Assembly (NCBI GenBank): GCA_963971225.1
Contig: OZ020269.1
Span: forward strand, 41,995,264-42,059,263
DNA length: 64,000 nucleotides
Reading direction: 5' to 3'
Origin: Melieria omissa
Lineage: Eukaryota; Arthropoda; Insecta; Diptera; Ulidiidae
Shown: piece by piece, positions 39,851-51,713 of the stretch
Numbering within the stretch: position 1 is the stretch's first letter
How the letters are laid out: each line of letters begins with the position of its first letter
Notes under the pieces: generated by a model
What the model saw: the letters and a program-made list of their open reading frames with translations, nothing else
Databases searched by the model: none
What the model was told of the DNA's origin: nothing
Program-made: the position numbers and the translations under genes

Positions 39851-41995
39851 GACAGTGCACTGCACAGCGTAGTTGCCCCCATAGAGAATTCGTTGGCCTT
39901 AAGGGAGTACACAATGGCGGCTTTCCTCGATATAGAGGGAGCTTTCAACAATGTCACAACTGAGGCCATAACAGAGGCACTTCGTGCTCATAGTGTGGAA
40001 AGCTTCGTTATCGATTGGGTTGGAACTATGCTGCAAGACAGAATAATCAACTCAACGATAGGACCGGCTTCCATCAGAAGGAGAGCCACAAGAGGTACAC
40101 CCCAAGGTGGGGTGCTTTCCCCTCTTTTGTGGCTACTGGTAGTAGATGAGATTCTAAAAGTCTTTCAGAGAAGACGCATTAGAATAGTGGCCTATGCGGA
40201 CGACATCGTCATCATGACACATGGCAAATTTCCGCCACCTATCAGTGAGCTGATGGAATTCTCATTGGCTGATTTGGCAGCGTGGGCGAGGGACAACGGC
40301 CTCGGGATAAATCCCAAAAAGACCGAACTAGTCCTGTTCACCAAGAAAACGAAGATTCAGGAATTCGCTCTTCCCTGTGTGGACGGGCATCCCCTGAAGC
40401 TATCAAAAGAGGCCAAATATCTTGGCATTATTCTGGACTCAAAACTTTCGTGGAAGCGAAACATTGAGGAAAGAATGAAAAAGGGACTCAACGCGCTATA
40501 TACCTGCAGGGGAGCCTTTGGTAAAAAATGGGGATTAAAACCGTATATCATCCATTGGATGTACACTGCGGCTATTAGACCCATCATTACCTATGGTTCT
40601 CATGTATGGTGGCCAGCCATGGACAAAAAGATCAACCGAAGCAATCTGGAGAAAGTGCAGAGACTTGCCACCTTGGCAATCACAGGGGCGGCAAAAAGCG
40701 CTCCACGGATGGCCCTGGAATTGTTTCTGCACCTTCCCCCAGTGGACTTGTTCGTAAAGGCCAGCGCAGCAAAGACAATCCTCAGGCTGAGGGAGTCTAA
40801 CCAGCTGAAGCCAGGCAACTATGGACATTCCAGCATTCTGAATGCTCTAAAGCCTAGCTCTACCGGACAAAGTCTTCTAGGTAAGGCCACTGATTTCCTG
40901 GTAAAGCGCAGCGACTTCAAATTGAAGATCCCCATCGATTATCCCTCCAGAGACAACTGGCAACAGCCCGAGGTGGAAGACTCTGCGGGAGTCTACTTTA
41001 CCGACGGCTCGAAGACAGAGGATGGGACCGGTGCGGGTGTCTACTGCGAAACGCAAAATGTCTACTCGTCGTACAGACTACCAGACTATTGCAGCGTTTT
41101 CCAGTCGGAGGTTTGCGCCATTATGAAAGCAGCGCAGCACATAAGAAACTCGGCACTTAGTGCGGCCGTCATTTGTGTTGACAGCCAGGCTGCTCTTAAA
41201 GCAATTGAATCCACCGTAGTGAAATCAAAGGTAGTACTAGACTGTCGGAAAGCACTGGATGGCATAAGACAGTGCAGGGTCCGTCTGTGCTGGGTTCCCG
41301 GACATAGCAATATCGAAGGGAACGAGCAGGCGGACGAATTAGCCCGTGCAGGGTCAGCGATGCCAGCCAGCGAGGCGGTCAACGCGGTGCTACCACCGAT
41401 CTCTGCTATGATGGGCTCAATAGGGGAGTGGCTCACACGAGCTACAAACAGAGCCTGGACAAGTAGGTGCGAGTTACAAACAGAGCCTGGACAAGTAGGT
41501 GCGACTGCAGGATTGCACGTATTCTGTGGCCGGCGCTCAACGCGAGAAAAACTAAGAGCCTTCTGCTCCTCGACAAGCATGCTATACGCATGGTCACGGG
41601 GGTAATCACAGGTCACTGTGCCATTGGTGTCATGCTATGCAAATGGCGTTTGGCGACCAACGATTTATGCAGGAGCTGCGGATACGAGGATGCAGTAGAA
41701 TTGGTCGAGCATCTGCTATGCCACTGCACATCACTACAAGGACGACGGCTCCAGACTCTTGGGCAAGGTTCTTTAATGGGCTAGCGGAGGTAGCAGACGC
41801 ACAGATTACCGATCTACACAATTTTCTCGCCAAGACCAAATGGTTCCCAAAAGATCCCGCCTGGATCTACAAGGATCCCAACAGATAGAAGAAGGCACCG
41901 GTTTCTCCGAAAATGAAGGGATTCACAATGGACCCAACAGGGTCTCCGAGTGGAAGTGCTTGCCGCACACACCCCTTCCCTAACCTAACCTATTA
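39851..41995 (+). mobile_element. 5'-truncated R1/LOA-like LINE: RT, RNase H, Cys motif
   Basis: The frame 39893-41605 starts inside RT (AAFLDIEGAFNNV) and carries GTPQGGVLSPLLW, the catalytic YADD (residues about 101-104), GLGINPKKTELV and KYLGIILD. It then has an RNase H: YFTDGSKTEDG, FQSEVCAI, CVDSQAAL, WVPGHSNIEGNEQADELA. A perfectly spaced 32-bp duplication (41441-41472 repeated at 41473-41504) shifts the frame. The true continuation is TNRAWTSRCDCRIA in 41467-41784, with the Cys/His motif CRSCGYEDAVELVEHLLCHC. The 3' end is a CCTAACCTAACCTA tail. Endonuclease and ORF1 are absent. Confidence 0.88.
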
Positions 41996-43301
41996 TCCCT
42001 AAACAAAGAACTCGACTAAAGGACAAATATATTGACATTATGGTTTTTTAAAACAAAAATCAATGGATTTATAAAAAATAAAAAATTAAATTGTTTTTGT
42101 TCATAATCTTTAGGTGCTCAATTTTTACTGCACACATAATAAAAAAATCCATTCACACTATCGAAACTATCGATAGTGGCACAAAAACTATCGCCAACTA
42201 TCGATGGTGTCCACTATCGATAGTTTGCCATCACTACAATTTACCATAATTACTATCGCAAAACGCTATTGTAACATTGTAGACAGTGTTGACGTTTTGG
42301 TTATTTTTAACCAAAAATGGTTATTTATATTTGTGAAAATTAGTTTTGGTTATTTGGTGATTTTTGATCCCATTTGGTTATTTTTTAGAATATTGCACAC
42401 TGATGCAAAATGTATATTAAATATAGCACAATATTATTTGGAGTGGCAATAGTATTGATATTGATTGATAGTGGCAACTCATAGCCATTACAGTTTCTCG
42501 TAAAAAAGTAAGCAGCATTGTTTAAACCAATAACTATGTTTTAAAAAGAGTCAAGAACACGTTCGCGGTGTTTCGCAACTAATTAAAAAGAATATCGCCT
42601 GTCTATTTATGCAGCATATGAGTCAAAAGCGTTTTAAATGTTCCTTAAATCCCGAAGTTTATGTATGAGTTATGTTTTGCTTTATGTGGAATAAACATTT
42701 TGGTTATTTTTATTTCTGTTCCTGGTTATAAATTTTTTCTCTTGTGGCAACGCTGATTCTGTATTTTCTTGATAGTGATCTCACTTCATAGATTCTACTA
42801 TCGATAAATTATTCCACTCATGGCAAGTATTTTAACCCTCTAGTTCCCAAGAAGGCCTGTAGACATCCTAAATTACACCTTATGATTTTTCTAGCTGATT
42901 TTACACGTGTGCAAAGGGGAATTTCCATTTTATAAAATAAATGTATTCAGTTAATGCCCAATGCACAACGGCAGTAATTGTAAGACAAAGTTGAAGTTTC
43001 GTGAAAAAGTAAGCAAATAATTATTTTTAAAATTGTGTGAGAAACAAAAATTGTTTTAAATAAATTGTGAGCCTCAATAAAACTAAACAAATTATACTCA
43101 CCAGTTGTTAATGTGTACTTTGAGAAAATTAAAAAAACATATAAAAAGAAGTTGTTACACTCTGCCAACCTAACCCAAACTTTAGAGAGTCTTGTCATTG
43201 ATTATATTTTTTCACTATTTAACCATTATTTTTCTATTTGAACCGAAATTTTGATACACTGCAATGTAAAAAAGATCATGTCACGCTAAAATTTATACTA
43301 A

Positions 43302-43792
43302 GAGCCTATTTACACGAAGGCTTTTTCCCCCTGCGTTTTTTGCAACTCTCTTTTGTAGTTGCTGCGTAAATCTTCATGCATTTACATGAAGACTTTTTAC
43401 TTGCAACTTTGCTTGGCTTTTTGGACGTTTAAGCGGCCAATCTTCTTTCATTCACATTTTCGCGTAGTTTTTGATATTCTCATTATTAAAAGAAAAATGG
43501 ATTTAAACAAAGAAGAAATTATTGAAAATATTTTAGAAGTCACTGAAATAGCTATTAACTGCTCAAATTTAAATAATAGGGAAGATGTAAATATAATTGT
43601 TAGCAAAGCGTCCGGCCGGTTTGAAATTTGAAGAAAAGTGCGAAAAAGAGCAAAGCAAATGTCAAAAAAACCCCTGGAATTCGCTGACCGTGCGTGTTTG
43701 CCTACCCCGCTGACTTCTCACCACTTCTCGCCCACAAACTCGACACGCATGACTTTTAACGCAGGGGGAAAAGCCCTCGTGTAAATAGGCTC
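43302..43792 (+). mobile_element. PIF/Harbinger-like element, copy 2
   Basis: TIR GAGCCTATTTACACGAAGG, 491 bp, TSD TAA (43299-43301 and 43793-43795). Duplication copy 1 has the uninterrupted target TATACTAAGGCG at about 37890, proving a 3-bp TAA duplication. TAA/TWA targets are typical of PIF/Harbinger. It lacks the 83-bp insertion of copy 1. Confidence 0.92.
43497..43631 (+). CDS. 44-aa ORF of the PIF-like element, copy 2
   Basis: MDLNKEEIIE is followed by ILEVTEIAIN, REDVNIIVSKAS and the end GRFEI. Same length and stop position as copy 1 (20993-21127), with several amino-acid differences and no frame break. No domain recognised; probably a truncated transposase start or an accessory peptide. 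Confidence 0.45.
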   Translation: MDLNKEEIIENILEVTEIAINCSNLNNREDVNIIVSKASGRFEI

Positions 43793-44363
43793 TAAGGCGT
43801 AGTCCGTGGGAGTAGATGAGAGAACTAGTCTCCCCTAGCCCTTTATTTCATGGAGTAGATTTTTCGACATCTATGTGAAAAGATAACAAGGCATTACAAA
43901 AAAATAAGAACCGCATATATATATATACTTGTACCGATTTTGTTAGTTTTCCTAGTTTATACATCCCCAAAAGCAGTAACAAACAAAATTTTTCATATGG
44001 GATTTTTTGTTGGCTATGTTTCCCAAGCAGGCCTCTAGGGCTGCACTACGCTCTCTATCACGACTCCTATTGACATGAAATTTTTTTTTCAAGGTCGTTC
44101 CCGATCTGATGTAAAATGTCATAAATTTTTGCCAAATTTACTACAAAAACCACAGATCGTGAATACGGTTAATATAATATATCCCATATACTGGCATTCC
44201 ACGTGTCAGCTAGGGTAAAGAAAAAATACTGACGTAAACTCTACTTATTAATAAACATTGCATTAAAATTCAGTTTCTTCTTCAACTTAAATGCGGTGTG
44301 GCATCGGCCACACCAATTTTAGTGGCCGATACTAGCCGATGCCGATTAATCAGTCGGACTCTA

Positions 44364-45875
44364 GATACAATACTGCGTTAACATTGAAATCAAATACGTG
44401 ATTCTGAAATGCGAATCCAAATCACACACTCCTCAATAAAAACATGCATCTAAATGATGATTTCTTGATTTATTGGTTTGTTAAGTAATCAAATAAATAT
44501 ATTAATAAGTCTTTAATAAAAAATTAAATAAATTAACTTGTTGCTTTATTAAATTGTAATAATTAATTAATTAAATTGTAAAAAAAAACATTCTTTTTTA
44601 GCTTACTAAACCTGAAAAATTATACCTTTTTTCTTACTACCGACTTATATTCACTTATAGCCTAATTTTTATTTTTGAATTTGAACTGGTGCAAACAACA
44701 CTATTCAATATGAATTTTTTTTTTCTTTGCCCGCTTATTCTCTTTGTTTGCAGTAGTCAATCCAATTGTAAGCATTAACGAAATCGTTTACAATGTTTTT
44801 GCAGTCATTGAAACTACCCTGTACGGGAACGGAAGCAAGTTATAGATCAAAAGTAAAAAAAATATTTACGGCGCAAATTCATCCGTCGTTAACCTTTTAA
44901 TGTATTGTCTTAACGTGTGAAAGCTTGTTGATTAAGGCCACTGAACTTCAAAAGCTTATAAAAGTTGATTTGTTTTCCTAAAGCTTTATATACATAGGAT
45001 ACACCCACAGCAATGAGTATTAAACAAATACTTACATGTGCTGTTCTTTAGTGCGAGAAAACTTGTATTATCTGTTCAGAATATCGCAAAAATGCATGCA
45101 GAAAAGCATAACTCAATTAAGGAATGATGCTGACTACATATTTAAATATATAAACAAAAGTAACAAATATTTGGGATAAACTGACAATTTTTTTTTGCGA
45201 GTATGCAAAAACACAATTTATAGATGGCAACTGATGTGTACCCTACGGTGAGAACTCACCCCATAGCAAAGCGTTTATTTTCAATTATTATAGAATTATA
45301 ATGCTAATGCTAATAATGCTGTGTATTAGCATAATGCATAATGAGTTTTGGTGCGAAATCATTGTATACATTTATATGGCAACTTTTGCTATAGATTTTT
45401 ATTACTTTCATAAAATTTCTGTAAAACCATTGTGTTTGGCTGTATATAAACATTATGAAGTTGTAAATAGGGCATAATTGGGATACTCTGTACAATGGGA
45501 AGCATAAGAATAATACATATGTAAAACTACAGACCGTTTTTTGCTAAGTGCGCAACCACACGCACAGCTTAAGATAAAACAAAGAGTTCGACGCCAAATC
45601 ATGAGATCGATCTTAATCCTCGACATCAGGTTTTCTTTTATTCTCAATGCCATTATCACATGTTTTAGCCTTACGATAATTTTCGCGTTTTGGTCAAATC
45701 TTATATTTTCCCCAAAAGATCCGCGTAATTTTAAATAATGACATACTAGTGTCTCAGACCTGCCTAATTTATCCGCTATTTCTCGTGTCGGAAACTCTTA
45801 TTTATTGAATGCATACATTTTTTTCTGTTTCTTCAGGTGGCAGTTACTTTTCTCTTGGCATTTTCACAGGTTTAA
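44364..45875. other. No gene recognised
   Basis: About 1.5 kb of strongly AT-rich sequence with A- and T-runs. The short frames at 45310-45738 have no recognisable motif. Confidence 0.5.
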
Positions 45876-46540
45876 CCCTAGAAGGGTAATCTTCGTCGAT
45901 TCGAAGAATACCACATACATTTCTTCAAATTTCTCCATATTCTCTTTCTTTTTTCGTGTGATCTCAGTTGGCGATGTGCTTTCGCGATATATGTACACAC
46001 ATTTTGCAGCACGACCGCAGCGTTCTTCGTTAAAACGACGAAGATTACCTTTAACGTGACTTTTTGCAATTGAATACGAATACTGTACATTGCATTTCAG
46101 TATTTCAAAATGTCCCAAAATGCGGGGTTATTATTATTATTGACGGGGAATAGGGGCACTGTGACCTAAAAGATCAATTGTACCCCCTTCATGGACCTAC
46201 AGTTCATCCGTAAGTCCAGTATCCGAAAGGAATATTTGTATATTACCTAAACCTCTAGAAACCCAGTCCGTGCCTGGTATAATAAAGTCCCCAGGGGTTT
46301 CTTTTGTTTGTGCATAAGTACATGGCATTATCTTAGTACACTAGTCAGAATAAGTTTGCGTACAAGGGGTATATAGTTTTTTCATATAAAATAAAAATAA
46401 ATCAAAGTAATTTTTCAAAAACAAAATATTTTTTATTTTTACTCTATAAAGAAAATAAGAACAAAAACTTGACAAAACTGTAAAAGAAGAGCCAAAAACA
46501 AAATGTGCTATGAATTCCCCTCAGAAAAAGTTTGCGTACA

Positions 46541-48075
46541 AGCAAAGAAAATAAACATACAGAATGCGCATGTCATACAAGCAAAAATTTTGTATGGCGG
46601 GTTCTAACATTGGAACCCGCGCTCTGCGCGCACAGATCACGTATGTGGTGAGAGCGTTGCTTTAAAAGCGAGAACGTAGTTTTATGTGCTGCGCTCTTTG
46701 GTTGCGCTCACAGCAGCGAGTGTGCGTTAGCACATTGTTGTGGCAGCGATTGAATCGCTGGTTGTGGCGTGAAATGATTGCAAGGTGAAGACGAACGCTG
46801 TTGTTGTTTTTGTTGCGCTGGCGAAAAGCTGAAATTGTAAAACGATTTCTGATTTCTGGCTGGCTTTTGTTCTTCTTCTACAAGCCTGAACGGCGTCGCA
46901 TATTGCTCCTGAACTTATTGCAGACAGTAGTGTGCGCAAAATCATAGAAAAGAAAATAAAATATGGTTGGCGGGACGACTTATGTGGTCGCTACAAACAA
47001 AGTTCCTGAAGAATTTATCAAAAAAGTAGACCTAATATTTGATTGCATGAACAGGGCAATCGGATAATTGCTTTAGATCGGCTTTACAATTAAATAATGA
47101 GTCGTACAAATTTATAAAGATTTTTTTAATTATTTGAAAGATGTTAAATGTATGGATGATTCAAGTTGTATTTTTAGAACTAAAATCTGTTTTTTAATCA
47201 CTGATAAAATTAAGCAATAACCCACATAAATGTTTTATAACAAACAAGTTTTTTAACCAAGATAAATTAGAAAATACTTTTGCGATTTTGGGACAAAATT
47301 CAAGTAGTACTCGGTCATTTCGGTAATTTCGAAGATACACAGGATTCCATGAATCAAAACCTACTACATGCTGAGACAGACGAAACTGTATTTTTATTAT
47401 TTTATTTCAGCAGTAATTACAACAATTATTACAACAAATTATTTTGTAGATAAAAACTTCGACAATCGAGTAAAAATTAACATAGATAATAATTGTTGGC
47501 ATATGTTTCCAAAAACTAAGAAATGATAACCTTTTCACTGCGCTAAGTGAAACATTTTCCATAAAAATTATCAATCGGTTACAGACATTTGCTACCTATT
47601 TGCTCCTTCAGATTTCCTGATGAATGCTGTGACAGTAAATTAAAAAAAGGAAGTTCCAAATGATGCAAAACATAAACAATAAAAAAAACAACAAAAGAAG
47701 AGCTGTTTACATTTTTCTCGAGCTGTGTATACATAAAAACAACAACAACAACAACAAACAATGGCGTCGTTGAAACGACGATCATTGCGCTGGCTGGTGT
47801 TGCTGTGAGAAATTTGCACAAAAAATTATTGAGTGACCAAAACAACCACCAACGCCTCAAAGTACACAGGAGAAGCGGTACTTTCACTTCATGTGTGTTT
47901 GTTGTAGCGCGTGCTTCAGTTCGCACAGTCAATGAGCGTAAACTGAAGCGCTTGCTCTCCTGCTGGCACCACTCTTTCCCGTTTGTGGCTTCCCCCCGCT
48001 CTATGAAGCTCGCAAACAAAAATTTGAATTTTTGAGCTCAGATGCGCCTTCTATACACTTCATATTCTTTGGTAC
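46541..48075. repeat. Dispersed repeat S family, long member
   Basis: The left end AGCAAAGAAAATAAAC..TACAGAATGCGCAT and the right end AGATGCGCCTTCTATAC are diverged inverted versions of the family end seen at 55809 and 56696. The body has GCGCTC- and GTTGTTGTT-rich stretches but no recognised protein; the 146-codon minus-strand frame at 47579-48019 has no family match. Confidence 0.55.
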
Positions 48076-48792
48076 AAGATAAAGTTATGTAGCAAAAATT
48101 TAATTTAAACTAAGTTTTGTCCAAAAACTAATAACTTTTTGGATATGCTTCTCTTATTGGAACTCTCTGCAGAAGTTTCGGCATAAATTTTATTAAATTA
48201 TGTGTTTCTTCAGCGGTTATTTTGTTATATCCTTGAATTGTTATATTTGTTTACTATATCTTTGAAGATGGAGTGTTGTTGGGTTCAGATTTCAAGTAAA
48301 CCCCTTATATACTCAATTAGAAGCACGCTAGGCGACTAGGGAGAAACTGTTTCAACTTTTTTGGGCCAGTTAATAGTAAAGATAGCTTCACATCGTATGC
48401 ATTGCGCCTTAGGGTCATCGTAAAGTTGAAAAGAAATGTTGGAACCTGATCCAAAATTTTGAAACCTTGGCTTGCATAAACTTTTAGAATATGTAACTTA
48501 CCCCTCGGAACCATTTCTGAATAAAAGAACACAGCCTGCTCACTCCTTTACTAGACATGTAGCTCCATGCCATACCCCCTCAAATGCTATGCTTTACTGT
48601 TAATGTCAGATTTTTGTTATTAACTGAATCCTCTTCAAATTTGTTGATTTAATGCTAAATATGCCAAACCATTATCAGAGAATAATAAATCTTCCTACTC
48701 CATAGATAGCAACACATAGTTCCGCAAATCCGGTTATCTAGACTCTTTGTTGGACTCTTTTACGAAAGCAATTCTGTGCTCCTTGTAAGTAA
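48076..48792. other. No gene recognised
   Basis: Interior of the TA-flanked element; no repeat partner or motif seen. Confidence 0.4.
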
Positions 48793-49217
48793 GGGCGCTG
48801 TTATGCAGACGGTCAAATGACCGTTGGTCACGATACTTTTTACGCTCTCGTTTTGTTTTTTCTACTCTGTGCCAAAACCCTGTTATGCAGACGGTCATTT
48901 GATCGCCGGTCACCAGTACACTTTTCGCTTACTTGCAGCACTTTTTCCGTACTTTTTCATTTCGACGCACCATGTTTTCCGTCATTAGATACATATTTTC
49001 GCGACAAGTGTGCCATTTTGCTCCGAAAACACATGTGTTGTGAATAATTTCACAACGCAACACTGTTTTGATCACATGATTTGGCATCGAGAGCCTCATC
49101 ATTTTTGACCGACGCGGTCAAATTTTACTCTCCCGCTCTCTCAATTTTTCATTTTACATTGAAGCAACAACAACTATCGTGACCGACGGTCATTTGACCG
49201 TCTGCATAACAGCGCCC
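48793..49217. mobile_element. PIF/Harbinger MITE with ~41-bp TIRs
   Basis: The ends GGGCGCTGTTATGCAGACGG and its inverted copy run about 41 bp to GTCACGATA with one mismatch. The TSD is TAA (48790-48792 and 49218-49220). GGGC.CTGTT is the classic Harbinger/PIF end. The TIR contains its own palindrome GGTCAAATGACC. A third TIR-like copy (CTGTTATGCAGACGGTCATT) lies inside at 48880. Confidence 0.92.
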
Positions 49218-49364
49218 TAAGCTAAATATGGGCTTCTTACATGCAGTTATGTAGGGGAAATATGTTTTTTCATGACTTTTCTTATAAAGACACTGCTACT
49301 GGGTTTTATAAAATATTTCTGTACATTTCTTAAGGTATTGGATGCAACTAGCCTAAGATTGTTT

Positions 49365-50790
49365 TTATTTATTTATTTATTTCTATTTTTCGTCTACAGA
49401 GGTTCTTACAGACTACTAGATCAATTAAATACTTTAAATAAATTCAATTTGAAGTACTATTCATTTAAATTAAAGTTAATAACATCAGAAAATGTGTTGC
49501 ATAGCCGAATGCATCTTGATATTGGCTCATTAAATGCATATGTAGATTTGTGCACGGCGACCGTAAAGAGTCGTACCTGCCTCAATTCGCGTTTAGGGCA
49601 GTGGAAATTTAGCAGTTCATAAATTTCATTACAATTAATTTTACCGTTAATGATATTATATATAAACATCACCGAGAAGTAAGTCCTTCTATCAGACAAG
49701 CTTTGTAAGCCTAACAACTTTCGTCTACCCAGATAATTAGGAATACCATTTGGCCAATGAAGTTTGTGCAATGCAAACTTTGTGAAGATTTTTTGCACTC
49801 TTTCTATTTTGTTAGAATGGGATTGGTAGTACGGACTCCAAATTGTACAACAATAATCTAGGAGACTACGTACTAGCGAAATATACAGCGCCTTTAAAGT
49901 CATTGGATCGGAGAAATCCACGGAATTTCTACGTATGAACCCAACCATTGAAAATGCCTTAGACACAATATGGTCAACATGCTTCACAAACGTTAATTTT
50001 GAATCAAAAATCAGACCTAAGTCCTTAATCTCATTATTATTTTTTAATGTTATACCATCCAACTTGTAATTGAAATTACAACAATTTGTTTTCCTTGAGT
50101 ATGAAACTACACAACATTTTTGACAGTTTAGGTGTAAATTATTCACCGTGCACCACGCGTGAAATTTTTCGAGATCAACTTGAAGATCATTGCAATCAGT
50201 CGTATTTCGGATTTTCAGGAATAACTTTACATCGTCCGCGAACATTAAGCATTGAGCTTTTAAAAATTTCTTTGGTAAATCATTGATAAAAATGAGAAAC
50301 AAAAGTGGACCGCAATGTGTCCCCTGAGGTATACCTGACCAAGCGTCTATTATTATAGAAGATTTAGAGGTGCCCATCTTTACAAAAAAGCCTCCTTCCT
50401 TCCAAAAAACTATGAAAAAATTTTAAGATGTTTCCTCTAAGACCGAAAGCATATAGTTTATTCATAAGAATAGCATGATCGACTTTGTCGAAAGCTTTGG
50501 AAAAATCTGTATAAATAACATCAAGTTGGGCGTGATCTTCAAAGGCGTTAATTATTTTGTTGGCAATTAGTGTAAGGTTGGTGCAAGTAGACTTTCGTGG
50601 CATAAAGCCATGCTGATACTTCGATATTCCGGAATTAACCTGATTGAAAACTTTTGCTTTAAGCACAAAGTCAAACAGTTTAGAAAAGGTACTCTGCTTC
50701 ACGATGGGTCTGTAGTTGCATACATTATTGCGATCACCTGATTTATGGATAGGAACAATTGAACATATTTTCCAACAGTCAAGGAATTAT
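49365..50790 (-). mobile_element. 5'-truncated CR1/Jockey-like LINE, RT and 3' end
   Basis: On the minus strand: CWKICSIVPIHKSGDRNNVC, NYRPI, then KYQHGFMPRKSTCTNL, VIYTDFSKAFDKVDHAIL, and after a frameshift near 50370 SGIPQGTHCGPLLFLIFIND with the catalytic FADD (LMFADDVKLFL). The frame continues through KDLGLIFDSKLTF and LDYCCTIWSP to a natural stop at about 49457. The 3' UTR ends in an AAATA-type tail (rc of TTATTTATTTATTT at 49367-49382). No RNase H. The RT core is complete apart from one frameshift. Confidence 0.85.
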
Positions 50791-50913
50791 GATGCACTGA
50801 TCGCAAAACAATCTAATCCTATTGCTTGGGGAGCTGAAAATGCCCAGACCGTAGCAAAGAAGCAAGAATTTATGTTTTTTTTTCGAAATTTAAGATGGCT
50901 TTTCGAAATGGCA

Positions 50914-51214
50914 GCTGCCGTGGCTCAGTTGGTTAGTGCGTTGGACAACGAGTCAAAGGCAGCAACCGCAGGTTCAAATACTGCCTGTAATAACACCTAA
51001 AAAAAATAATGGGAAACTCGTTTTCTCTTTTGGTCCTCTCAGCTGGAAATGGCAAACCTCTGAGAGTAAAAATTGCTTATAAAAGAGCTCCCAACCTGCC
51101 CTTCCACCCGCGTACAAAATTCACACGCACAACACGGGTGGTTGCGGGAAGCTAGGCCTTAGTCTCGCGTAAGCGGGCTGTCGTGCCAGTCAATTATTAT
51201 TAAAATTATTATTA
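50914..51214 (+). mobile_element. tRNA-derived SINE, full length
   Basis: Flanked by a perfect 14-bp TSD, TTTTCGAAATGGCA (50900-50913 and 51215-51228). The head has an A box TGGCTCAGTTGG and a B-box match GGTTCAAATAC. It then has ACACCTAAAAAAAATAATGG, the conserved body and an (ATT)n tail. This fixes both ends of the family. Confidence 0.95.
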
Positions 51215-51713
51215 TTTTCGAAATGGCAAAATGCTCTTCGAAAAGTTTCTCTAATTTCACGAAATTTTTTGTTAACTTGGGAAAGATTTAGAAAGATTAT
51301 CCTTTTACCCATTATTAGTTTTGTACGCGAACTTATTCTGCACCGTTTTGTGAGTATATTGTCAATAAATGTGAATACATGGAAAATTATTATTTTAATT
51401 CATCTAAAACAGAACAAAAAGTGCAGTTAAACCATATATGAATAATGTGGATAAGTTTTTATAAACAGAGAACCCATTTTTGAGGTCAACATTGATGATA
51501 ACATAATAATAATGATAACATAATAACGCAAACTTTTTCTGACTAGTGTATATGCATTGCGGTTTCCTTTTCATTTTCGTTCTCGCAAAGTTCTAGATTA
51601 GTTAGATGACAGTTTAATCTACAATGCCCTGTAAGGATATCTTTAATTATCCTTAGATAAATTTTGGAATTGGTTAATTAATTAATTAGTTAAGTTATTA
51701 GTTAAGTTAATTA

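Larger units (their letters stand above)
38700..42236 (+). mobile_element. Inner hAT element, copy 2, with transposase relics and nested insertions
   Basis: Same TIRs as copy 1, flanked by CAATTTAC (38692-38699 and 42237-42244). It keeps the start of a transposase reading frame and its C-terminal dimerisation segment. Repeat R plus a LINE (39192-41995) interrupt the C-terminal coding region, which resumes at about 41992 with LLSLNKELD. Confidence 0.88.
38176..44083 (+). repeat. Segmental duplication, copy 2
   Basis: Partner of 34580-38175. It is longer because it keeps more hAT interior, repeat R, an R1/LOA-like LINE and the PIF-like element at 43302. Similarity ends at TTGACATGAAATTT (44083). 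Confidence 0.92.
38353..44363. mobile_element. Outer hAT-like element carrying all the copy 2 insertions
   Basis: The left end TAGAGTCCGACCGATTCC and the inverted right end TAGAGTCCGACTGATTAA are TIRs related to the hAT MITE at 19896 (TAGTGTCCGACCGA). A GCCGAT motif repeats near both ends. I could not confirm an 8-bp TSD, so the pairing is an inference. No transposase belongs clearly to it. Confidence 0.5.
46339..51548. mobile_element. TA-flanked Tc1-type element, expanded by insertions
   Basis: The left end CACTAGTCAGAATAAGTTTG and the right end (inverted CACTAGTCAGAAAAAGTTTG) are TIRs, with TA at 46337-46338 and 51549-51550. A further TCAGAAAAAGTTTGCGTACA copy at 46521 may be a subterminal repeat. 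Transposase sequence was not found. Repeat S, a PIF MITE, a LINE and a SINE account for most of its 5.2 kb. Confidence 0.75.

Noticed and set aside
38353..44363. 8-bp duplication for the outer hAT-like element
   Set aside because: Flanking octamers do not match; the element is listed on TIR similarity only and scored low.
47579..48019. 146-codon minus-strand frame as a gene
   Set aside because: Low-complexity stretches (polyV, polyT from GTTGTT runs), no start context and no motif; it lies in a repeat S member.
50914..51000. Possible tRNA gene at the SINE heads
   Set aside because: The same head recurs in several copies with the same body, tail and TSDs; the cloverleaf is degraded.
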